Origin: Balneolaceae bacterium UBA2956 | Lineage (GTDB): Bacteria > Bacteroidota > Rhodothermia > Balneolales > Balneolaceae | Length of the DNA: 32,803 nt | Reading direction: 5' to 3' | Assembly: GCA_002348545.1 (NCBI GenBank) | Contig: DEBM01000058.1 | Coordinates: forward strand, 1 to 32,803 | Shown: in pieces, positions 26,333-32,803 of the stretch | How positions within the stretch are numbered: the stretch's first letter is position 1 | Layout: each line of letters begins with the position of its first letter | Made by a program: the position numbers and the translations under genes | Notes under the pieces: model-generated | Database searches by the model: none | The model's input: only the letters and a program-made list of their open reading frames with translations | Told to the model about the DNA's origin: nothing

Positions 26333-27013
26333 ATGACCATCTTATTAGAACAATACATTTCCGGATTGGAGTTAGACGTAAATTTAGCTGAAGCTAAAGC
26401 TTGGGTAGAACGTACTCAACTGGACTCCCTCATCATCACAAATAAAGGGCGGTTAATTGGTATGTTAGATGCACAGTTTTTAATAGATGATAGTTTTGGT
26501 CATGAGTCAAATCGTCTAGAAGATTACATCAATGACTATCCTGAAGAGGTTCAACGAGGAGCATACATATGTGTGCAAGATCATATCTTCAATGTAGCTC
26601 AGGCCTTTAGCAATGTGTTAAATGACCACCTCGCTGTTGTTGATCATGACCATAATTATATTGGCATACGAACACGCAATGATGTATTAGAGGAATTGAG
26701 CGAGTTTTTAAACATGAGCCAAAAAGGGACGGTTATAGACGTGCATGTTCCGTCCAAGGAGCCAATGATTAGTGAAATTATCCGATTGATAGAAACCGAA
26801 GGCATTCATGTCAAAACCATAGCAGTGCAACAACCCGATATGGAAGAAGAACATTGTAGGTTAACTATCAAATTTGAAAATGAAGAAGTATCTAATGCCA
26901 TCTCCACTTTAGAGCGATTTGGATATACAGTATACATTCCCGAAAGAGATTTTCAGAGAGATATAGATTTTCATGAACGAGCCAATGAACTCATTCGACT
27001 TTTGGAACTTTAA
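26333..27013 (+). CDS. CBS-domain protein with C-terminal ACT-like domain
   Basis: The 226-residue cytoplasmic protein has paired CBS motifs in the first 120 residues. The first is around DSLIITNKGRLIGMLDAQFL (31-50). The second is around HLAVVDHDHNYIGIRTRNDV (98-117). CBS pairs usually bind adenosyl ligands and regulate a partner domain or protein. Residues about 133-205 (TVIDVHVPSKEPMISEIIRL onward) look like an ACT-type regulatory fold. No catalytic domain is present, so a stand-alone sensor is likely; its partner is unknown. Start ATG 26333. Its 3' end overlaps the next gene by 41 bp if that gene starts at 26973, or 29 bp if at 26985. Confidence 0.88.
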   Translation: MTILLEQYISGLELDVNLAEAKAWVERTQLDSLIITNKGRLIGMLDAQFLIDDSFGHESNRLEDYINDYPEEVQRGAYICVQDHIFNVAQAFSNVLNDHLAVVDHDHNYIGIRTRNDVLEELSEFLNMSQKGTVIDVHVPSKEPMISEIIRLIETEGIHVKTIAVQQPDMEEEHCRLTIKFENEEVSNAISTLERFGYTVYIPERDFQRDIDFHERANELIRLLEL

Positions 27014-30000
27014 ACTTCTTAGCCAGAAGCTATTAGTCTCTTCATCAAAGCGGAAGGTAGTTAATGCTAAATCATCCGTTTTTAATACGACTATTTGGCC
27101 CATCTATTCTTTAACTATTCTGGCGTTATGGTTATTTACCACTGCTTTGAGTTCCAGCTTAGCTCAAACACAGAACCTCCTGACTCCAGAGACTCAAAAA
27201 TTTTATGAGGCTATCGATGCTTACAAACAAGGGCGGTTCGAAAAGGCCTCCGAACAACTTCAACGCCTTGCAGAAGCATCATCCACATCGTCCACCTTGG
27301 AAATTAAAATAAAATATTATTGGACGCGAAGTCAAGTAGCCCTAGACTCAACCAACATAGAATCATATTTCGAGAGCTTCATATTAAATTATCCGGGGAG
27401 TCCTGAATCGGGCACCCTACTCATTGAATTGGGCCACCGCAAGAAACGCCTGAGAAGGTACTCGGAAGCAATTCGGCATTACCAAGACGCTCTGGACTCT
27501 GGTTTAGATTCCGCTATGGCAGCCAAAGTTCACTATTGGAAAGCTGAAGCCTTGGTAGAAGCAGGTGATTATGATGGTGCACGTGCAGAATTTCTATTAT
27601 TAGCAGATAGCTTTCCGTCTTCAGAATGGTCTGCTAAAGCCCTATATGCCCGAGGACGTTTGTTTTTATCAGAAAATAGATATAATTCTACTTCAACTGC
27701 CTTTGAATTACTAAAAGAACGCTATCCCAATGATCCCGTTACTCGTGGGGTTGGCACTGCCTTGGGTGAATCGTACTACCAACAGGGCCGTTACAAGGAA
27801 GCGATTGAAGCATTAGATGCCCAAATGATATTTCTAGATGATATATCTATTATAAAAGCACTATTTTTAATGGCCGAAGCACATAACTATTTAGAGAATT
27901 ACGATGAAGCTATTAAGGATTATTTACGCTACTTAAACCTCACCAAAGGAACCGAGAGGGAGGCCCCTGCTCACTATGGATTGGGATGGTTGTATCACCA
28001 TCAAGGAATTTATCATTGGGCAGCTCAATCTTTCGAAAAAGCTATAATTGGCGATGATCTACAATCCCGGAAAGCCTTGTATTACGAAGCAGTGAACCAT
28101 AAACTATCTGGGAATTTCCAACGAGCGATGAACACCTTCAAAGAGTTTGGTAATCGCTATAAAGAAGGGTTATGGGTAGAGCAAGCCTACTATGAGTGGG
28201 GGATCACCGCATTTGAGGCTGGCAATTATGATGGGGCTATTACCATTTTACTCAATCTCATACGCCAACAAGACAGTCTGAGCAATGGTGCTCAAGTGTA
28301 TACCCTTCTTGGTGAATTATTCTATGCCAACAACGAATATACTTCGGCTATTACTGCTTTTGAAAAGGCAGAAACCATCGGTAATGTAGATCCCAGCTTG
28401 CGAAGGCAGTCACAATTTCAAAAAGCTTGGGTGTTACACCGAAATCAAGCTTTTGAACAAGCTCAACCACTCTTTGAAAGCGTATATGCGGAAGCCCCAA
28501 GAGCTAAATTAGGTGCTGAAGCGTTATTTTGGAGCGCTGATAGTTATTATAAATTGGATCAATTTGGTGAGGCATCTAATCGATTTAAAACCTTTACAGA
28601 ATATTTTCCAACCCACGAAATGATGGGAGCAGCCCTATACTCTTTAGGATGGTGCTATTTTAAATTAGGTAATTTTGAAGCTTCAGTAGACCCTTTGGAG
28701 ACTTTTTTAGAAAAGTATGAAGCCCCCTCGATAGCACTTTTTCCATATGATACCGACACTCAACTTCGCATAGGTGATGCCTACTATGCTCTAGGACAAT
28801 ATCGTAAATCAATAGAATTCTATAACAAAGCGATAGGTGCAGAACCAGGTGGTGACTATGCTATGTTTCAGGTAGCAAACTCTTATTACAGAGCCAATCG
28901 AACGTTTGAGGCGGTAAGTACCTTTCGCCGCTTACTACGAATCTATCCATTTAGTAAACTACGTGAACAAGCCCAGTATAATATAGCCTATATTTATATG
29001 ACTACCGGGAATAACGAACAAGCCATAGAAGAGTTTGAAACGGTCATTAACCGCTACCCGGGAACAGAATGGGCTGCACGAGCTCAATACAATATTGGAG
29101 ATGCCCATTACAATATAGGTAAATATGAGCTGGCAGTTGTGGCATATCAACAGGTGCTCAATCGATATCCACGCAGTTCATACATCATACAAGCAATCAA
29201 TGGTATTCAATATGCTCAACTATCATCGGGGAAAATGGATAGCTCATCAGTTATTTTAGAAGAATTTCTAAGCGATAATCCCCAGAGTAACACAGCCGAT
29301 CGCTTACGATTCCGCCAGGCTGAAAATACATTTCAAAGTGGTGACTACCCAACAGCTATCAGAGAATTTAGACAGTATCTTCGCGTAACAAATTCCAATC
29401 AATTAGTACCCCAAGTCTATGCTAATTTGGGAGAGTCGTATAAACAAATGGGCGAAGAAGATAGAGCTATTGAGGCTTATGAACAGATTTTAAGTGATTT
29501 CCCACAGTCTAACCAAGCGCCTGATGCTCTAACCTCTCTTGGCTTAATATATTTTGAAAAAGCTGAATATGAGGTATCCAAGGGATACTTTAATCGCCTT
29601 CTTACCATAAGTAACCGTTTCCAGCAAGAAGCTTATGTGGGAATGGGAAATGCTAATTTGGGGCAATCTAATTTCCTCGAGGCCAGAGACCAATTTGAAG
29701 CTGCCCTTCTAATAAATCCTAACAATGCAAATGCTCAACTAGGATTAGCAAAAGTTGCTTTTGGACAGTCTAATTATACTGAAGCACGCGATCTACTTTT
29801 TGCAATAGCGGATCGCAACACCACCGAATTAGGTGCGGAATCGCAGTATTTGCTTGGGATCATAAGCAAAATGGACGGAAACAGTACGCTAGCATTAGAA
29901 GAATTTGCAAAAGTAAAGGTTTTATTCGAAGCCTTTGATGAATGGGTATCTGCTTCATTATACGATGCAGCCCAAATCCATCTTAATTTGGGTAATACAG

Positions 30001-30098
30001 GGGAAGCCTCTGGTATGCTCAATGAAATCATCGAACGTTACCCTGACACCCCTGCTGGGCAGGCTGCACACATACTCATTGAACAACAAAATCTTTAG
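26973..30098 (+). CDS. Large exported tetratricopeptide-repeat protein
   Basis: This 1041-residue protein is built almost wholly of TPR-like helical repeats from about residue 70 to the end. Typical units are YWKAEALVEAGDYDGARAEF, AQYNIGDAHYNIGKYELAVV and ANLGESYKQMGEEDRAIEAYEQ, most close to 34 residues. A signal peptide core lies at about 41-63 (SLTILALWLFTTALSSSLA) with a likely cut before QTQ. The preceding 40-residue region is unusually long but includes basic residues. Only ATG 26973 and ATG 26985 can start it; both lie inside the CBS gene. The repeats recall the BamD/YbgF-type TPR fold, and a periplasmic scaffold role is likely. No partner can be named from context. Confidence 0.9.
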   Translation: MNEPMNSFDFWNFKLLSQKLLVSSSKRKVVNAKSSVFNTTIWPIYSLTILALWLFTTALSSSLAQTQNLLTPETQKFYEAIDAYKQGRFEKASEQLQRLAEASSTSSTLEIKIKYYWTRSQVALDSTNIESYFESFILNYPGSPESGTLLIELGHRKKRLRRYSEAIRHYQDALDSGLDSAMAAKVHYWKAEALVEAGDYDGARAEFLLLADSFPSSEWSAKALYARGRLFLSENRYNSTSTAFELLKERYPNDPVTRGVGTALGESYYQQGRYKEAIEALDAQMIFLDDISIIKALFLMAEAHNYLENYDEAIKDYLRYLNLTKGTEREAPAHYGLGWLYHHQGIYHWAAQSFEKAIIGDDLQSRKALYYEAVNHKLSGNFQRAMNTFKEFGNRYKEGLWVEQAYYEWGITAFEAGNYDGAITILLNLIRQQDSLSNGAQVYTLLGELFYANNEYTSAITAFEKAETIGNVDPSLRRQSQFQKAWVLHRNQAFEQAQPLFESVYAEAPRAKLGAEALFWSADSYYKLDQFGEASNRFKTFTEYFPTHEMMGAALYSLGWCYFKLGNFEASVDPLETFLEKYEAPSIALFPYDTDTQLRIGDAYYALGQYRKSIEFYNKAIGAEPGGDYAMFQVANSYYRANRTFEAVSTFRRLLRIYPFSKLREQAQYNIAYIYMTTGNNEQAIEEFETVINRYPGTEWAARAQYNIGDAHYNIGKYELAVVAYQQVLNRYPRSSYIIQAINGIQYAQLSSGKMDSSSVILEEFLSDNPQSNTADRLRFRQAENTFQSGDYPTAIREFRQYLRVTNSNQLVPQVYANLGESYKQMGEEDRAIEAYEQILSDFPQSNQAPDALTSLGLIYFEKAEYEVSKGYFNRLLTISNRFQQEAYVGMGNANLGQSNFLEARDQFEAALLINPNNANAQLGLAKVAFGQSNYTEARDLLFAIADRNTTELGAESQYLLGIISKMDGNSTLALEEFAKVKVLFEAFDEWVSASLYDAAQIHLNLGNTGEASGMLNEIIERYPDTPAGQAAHILIEQQNL

Positions 30099-30113
30099 TC
30101 ATTTTTAACTCTT

Positions 30114-31406
30114 ATGCCTTCAAAATCGGTTACCCCCGCCAAATCATTGTCTGGGACGATAGCACTTGCTCCTGATAAGTCAATTGCACAACGTGCGGCT
30201 ATTTTTTCATTGCTGCACAAAGGACCTTCCACCATCTACAACTACTCACAGGCACAGGATCCCCAAACAACCCTACAATGTGTGCAACAGCTAGGTGCAA
30301 AGGTTGAAATAGACGCAGATAAAATCAGTATCCATGGCATGGGACGTGAGGGGATATTCGCACTGACAGATGAACTGGATTGTGGGAACTCAGGAACGGC
30401 CATGCGCCTCCTCTCAGGCCTGCTAACAGGAGTTGGCTTATCCATCAAGCTTATTGGGGACCATAGTCTAAGCAGGCGAACAATGACGCGAATTATTACA
30501 CCACTAGAAAAGATGGGTGCTCAAATATTAGCCAGGAATGGAGTATTTGCACCTTTATACATTAGCCGAGAAAACCCTTTGAAAGCCTTGGAATTTACCC
30601 TACCCATTCCAAGTGCTCAATTGAAATCCTGTATTTTATTGGCTGGTCTATTTGGAGAGGAAGAAAGTTGCGTAATCGAGCCTATTCCAAGCCGAGACCA
30701 TACTGAACGGTTACTACAACTCCGAGTGGAAACAAACGCTCTAGGAATACGTCATATTTACGCCTCTAGATCAGATAAAATACCTGCACAGAATTATCGG
30801 ATTCCAGGTGATTACTCTGCCGCAGCATTTTGGTTGGTGGCGGGTTCTATTGTTCCCAATTCGATAATAACACTCCCGAATGTTGGTTTTAATCCAACTC
30901 GCATAGCATCGCTGCAAATACTAAACGAAATGGGTGCTCAAATCGATATTACCGAAGATAATGCAGATTTTGACGAACCAGTTGCAGAACTCACAGTACA
31001 AACTACAGAACTTACTGGAATAGATATTCCTAAGGAATGGATACCCAATGCTATTGATGAGCTTCCCATACTAGCAGTGGCTATGGCTTTTGCCAACGGA
31101 GACTCTCATATTCGTGGTGCCGCTGAACTTCACCACAAAGAAACCGATCGCATCATGGCTATCACGAAAATATTGGATGCCATTGGCTCATCCTATGTCG
31201 AATATGAAGATGGACTTAGTATCCGGGGTAACCCCCATTTGGATTTTGACGGCGCACAATTTGAGAGTTTTAATGATCATCGTATTGCTATGGCATCAGC
31301 CGTAGCAGCCCTACGAGGAAATAAGTCGTCTTCTATCAAAGATGCCGAAGCCACAGCCGTATCCTACCCAGAGTTTTGGAATCACTTGGACCTATTAAGG
31401 GATTAA
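30114..31406 (+). CDS. aroA: 3-phosphoshikimate 1-carboxyvinyltransferase (EPSP synthase)
   Basis: This cytoplasmic enzyme joins phosphoenolpyruvate to shikimate 3-phosphate in the sixth step of the shikimate pathway. The 430-residue length fits. Visible motifs: APDKSIAQRAAI (19-30, Lys22 and Arg27), DCGNSGTAMRLLSG (89-102), GDYSAAAFW (232-240), IDELPIL (314-320, catalytic Asp315), HKETDRI (341-347, Glu343) and NDHRIAMASA (387-396). The PEP-binding segment reads GNSGTAMRLL where E. coli has GNAGTAMRPL. The Gly matching E. coli Gly96 is kept (Gly94), and Pro101 is replaced by Leu99, as in some Gram-positive enzymes. It begins 15 bp after the TPR gene, so it is probably in the same transcript. 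No other shikimate gene is nearby. Confidence 0.95.
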   Translation: MPSKSVTPAKSLSGTIALAPDKSIAQRAAIFSLLHKGPSTIYNYSQAQDPQTTLQCVQQLGAKVEIDADKISIHGMGREGIFALTDELDCGNSGTAMRLLSGLLTGVGLSIKLIGDHSLSRRTMTRIITPLEKMGAQILARNGVFAPLYISRENPLKALEFTLPIPSAQLKSCILLAGLFGEEESCVIEPIPSRDHTERLLQLRVETNALGIRHIYASRSDKIPAQNYRIPGDYSAAAFWLVAGSIVPNSIITLPNVGFNPTRIASLQILNEMGAQIDITEDNADFDEPVAELTVQTTELTGIDIPKEWIPNAIDELPILAVAMAFANGDSHIRGAAELHHKETDRIMAITKILDAIGSSYVEYEDGLSIRGNPHLDFDGAQFESFNDHRIAMASAVAALRGNKSSSIKDAEATAVSYPEFWNHLDLLRD

Positions 31407-31637
31407 TGATTATATAGTAGCCACTGAGATAAAATTAGTCAAATTTGTGTTTTTTTCAATTGTTTATGACTTTCACCCTGATTTAGTTTATAGCGTTTTG
31501 ATTGTTTATGGTCGGTATTAGCTAAACTCTTAATGTAATATCTGACATTTCGTCGGTCAATTAGGCAGATTCCCATTTCTATGACAAATTTGGTACGGTC
31601 ATTGCTTTATCATTATCAAATTACACAACCGTTTATT
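31407..31637. promoter_or_regulatory. Upstream region of hsp20-dnaK with direct repeats
   Basis: This 231-bp gap between aroA and the likely hsp20 start should contain the promoter of the chaperone pair. It holds an exact 10-bp direct repeat ATTGTTTATG at 31459-31468 and 31501-31510 (42-bp spacing, about four helical turns). GTCGGT occurs at 31511-31516 and 31552-31557 (41-bp spacing). I found no CIRCE element (TTAGCACTC-N9-GAGTGCTAA) and no clear heat-shock sigma-32-type promoter. Binding of a regulator to these repeats is speculative. Confidence 0.4.
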
Positions 31638-32081
31638 ATGAAAAGAACAACCGATCTTTATGAATTAGGAGAAGAAATAGAAAAGCAGGTTCACAAATTT
31701 GGGCAAGAATTTCACGATTTCGTTGAAAGAATAGTACCTGCTCCCTCAAAAACTAAAGATTTTCGCCCCGAAGCTGACCTAATCACATCGGACAAAAGCT
31801 TTAGAATTATAATGGATTTGCCAGGACTCACTAAAAAAGAAATTGCGATTGTTCGCAAGCAAAATGTACTCATTGTGCGAGGAGAGAAAGAGATAGAATT
31901 AGCGGATAACGAACATTATAAGAGAAGTGAAAGAAAATCAGGCGCCTTCGTACGTTCATTTGCTATACCAGAAGGGGCTGATGTCAATAACATCACTGCT
32001 AGTTTTCGAAATGGAGTGTTAACTGTACAGCTTCCAATGGGTAGTGCCGATGAAGAAGTTACTCACATACCTGTACAATAG
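31638..32081 (+). CDS. Small heat-shock protein, Hsp20/alpha-crystallin family
   Basis: This ATP-independent holdase binds unfolding proteins and passes them to DnaK. I chose ATG 31638 (MKRTTDLYELGEEIEKQ), giving 147 residues, the usual length. An upstream ATG at 31581 in the same frame would add a 19-residue tail unlike the family. The alpha-crystallin domain spans about residues 45-135 and includes DLPGLTKKEI and the conserved end FRNGVLTVQLPM (A-x-x-x-N-G-V-L type). The C-terminal IxV motif IPV, used in oligomer assembly, is present (THIPVQ). dnaK follows after 72 bp, so the two are likely co-regulated stress genes. Confidence 0.93.
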   Translation: MKRTTDLYELGEEIEKQVHKFGQEFHDFVERIVPAPSKTKDFRPEADLITSDKSFRIIMDLPGLTKKEIAIVRKQNVLIVRGEKEIELADNEHYKRSERKSGAFVRSFAIPEGADVNNITASFRNGVLTVQLPMGSADEEVTHIPVQ

Positions 32082-32153
32082 GGGTAGGTACATAGTGCTT
32101 ATCTCATCTTAATAATAAATTTAATGACAACGAACGAGTAAACAGATACAGAA

Positions 32154-32803
32154 ATGGGAAAAATAATTGGAATAGACTTAGGAACGACGAACTCTTGTGT
32201 TTCAGTAATGGAGGGCAATGAACCGGTTGTTATTCAAAATGCAGAAGGCGGACGCACCACCCCGTCAGTAGTGGCTTTTGCAAAAGATGGCGAGCGTATG
32301 GTAGGAGCTCCTGCTAAACGTCAGGCCATTACCAATCCGAATAAAACAATTGCCTCTGTAAAGAGGTTCATGGGGCGCATGTTCAATGAAGTATCGGGCG
32401 AAACCAAGCAAGTTGCTTATAAAGTGGTTAAGGGAGAAGACAATACGGCACGCGTAGAAATTGACGATCGTAAGTACGCACCTCAGGAGATCTCGGCTAT
32501 GGTACTTCAAAAAATGAAACAAACTGCTGAAGAGTATTTAGGTGAGAAAGTTACCGAAGCCGTGATTACTGTACCCGCCTATTTTAATGATGCCCAACGT
32601 AAAGCTACTCAAGAGGCTGGGAAAGTAGCTGGATTAGAAGTAAAGCGAATTATCAACGAGCCTACGGCAGCAGCACTGGCTTATGGTTTAGACAAGAAAG
32701 AGTCCGACCAAACTATCGTAGTATATGATTTAGGTGGAGGTACTTTTGATATTTCCATATTAGAAATAGGAGATGGAGTTTTTGAAGTTAAGTCTACAAA
32801 CGG
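32154..32803 (+). CDS. dnaK: Molecular chaperone DnaK (Hsp70), N-terminal 216 codons (partial)
   Basis: This is the start of the Hsp70 chaperone, an ATP-driven folding machine; it continues past the right end of the window. From ATG 32154 the frame is open to 32803. It begins MGKIIGIDLGTTNSCVSVME, with phosphate-1 motif IDLGTTNS. Further on are GAPAKRQAITNP, the segment VPAYFNDAQRKATQEAG, INEPTAAALAYGLD, and the phosphate-2 motif YDLGGGTFDISI. All belong to the DnaK nucleotide-binding domain. It lies 72 bp downstream of hsp20. No CIRCE element is seen upstream. The C-terminal substrate domain is not visible. Confidence 0.97.
   Translation, partial: MGKIIGIDLGTTNSCVSVMEGNEPVVIQNAEGGRTTPSVVAFAKDGERMVGAPAKRQAITNPNKTIASVKRFMGRMFNEVSGETKQVAYKVVKGEDNTARVEIDDRKYAPQEISAMVLQKMKQTAEEYLGEKVTEAVITVPAYFNDAQRKATQEAGKVAGLEVKRIINEPTAAALAYGLDKKESDQTIVVYDLGGGTFDISILEIGDGVFEVKSTN

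Noticed and set aside
31581..31637. Upstream ATG giving a 166-residue Hsp20
   Set aside because: The added 19 residues are unlike Hsp20 N-termini, while ATG 31638 gives the normal length and a typical start.
31407..32153. CIRCE element or sigma-32-type heat-shock promoter before hsp20/dnaK
   Set aside because: No TTAGCACTC-N9-GAGTGCTAA pair and no CTTGAA/CCCCAT arrangement was found in either intergenic stretch. TTAGCTAAACTC at 31519 only partly resembles a CIRCE arm.
1..32803. tRNA, rRNA, CRISPR array, prophage or toxin-antitoxin pair
   Set aside because: Reading the intergenic stretches showed no cloverleaf, no regularly spaced identical repeats and no phage or toxin-like genes apart from the PIN domain within the pseudogene. 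No search program could be run.

Overview
The window looks like ordinary chromosome from a member of the Bacteroidota/Rhodothermota/Balneolota side of the FCB group. I favour a Balneolales-like organism, inferred from gene content rather than tested. Signs are a moderately AT-rich sequence, few recognisable Shine-Dalgarno sites, a TonB-dependent receptor, a periplasmic S9B dipeptidyl peptidase, a BatA-type vWA membrane protein and a large secreted TPR protein. Several genes start with GTG or TTG (rpsL, recG, the M29 peptidase, murI, hflX). I found no tRNA, rRNA, CRISPR array, insertion sequence or phage gene.

Left part (1-5458): the str operon (rpsL-rpsG-fusA) runs leftward off the window. 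It is divergent from recG, and a 373-bp AT-rich gap separates recG from the convergent typA. Next (5568-10320) is a leftward pair, an uncharacterised three-part protein followed by an acyl-CoA carboxylase carboxyltransferase subunit. Divergent to it are an orphan ABC ATPase and an M29 aminopeptidase. A leftward ALDH7-type aldehyde dehydrogenase (10345-11856) and a rightward SpoU/TrmH RNA methyltransferase (12011-12862) follow.

Region 12937-13845 is the clearest unusual feature. It is a badly decayed copy of a PIN-PhoH fusion gene (PhoH2/YlaK-like), with about ten nonsense codons, a pair of frameshifts, and an internal deletion that removes the Walker B region. To its right are a leftward S9B peptidase and murI, then a TonB receptor convergent with a large FG-GAP-like lipoprotein. 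Those two genes overlap by 17 bp inside a perfect inverted repeat.

Right part (22227-32803): a rightward run of a vWA membrane protein, a small membrane protein, hflX, a CBS-domain protein, a 1041-residue TPR protein, aroA, an Hsp20 chaperone and the start of dnaK. Several of these genes overlap or lie very close and are probably co-transcribed. The hsp20-dnaK pair forms a stress cluster, with a 10-bp direct repeat at 42-bp spacing upstream.

Most of the window is housekeeping. I did not find a convincing new multi-gene system. The best leads are the PhoH2 pseudogene, the unknown partner gene of the carboxyltransferase, the propeller lipoprotein, and the vWA/small membrane protein pair.
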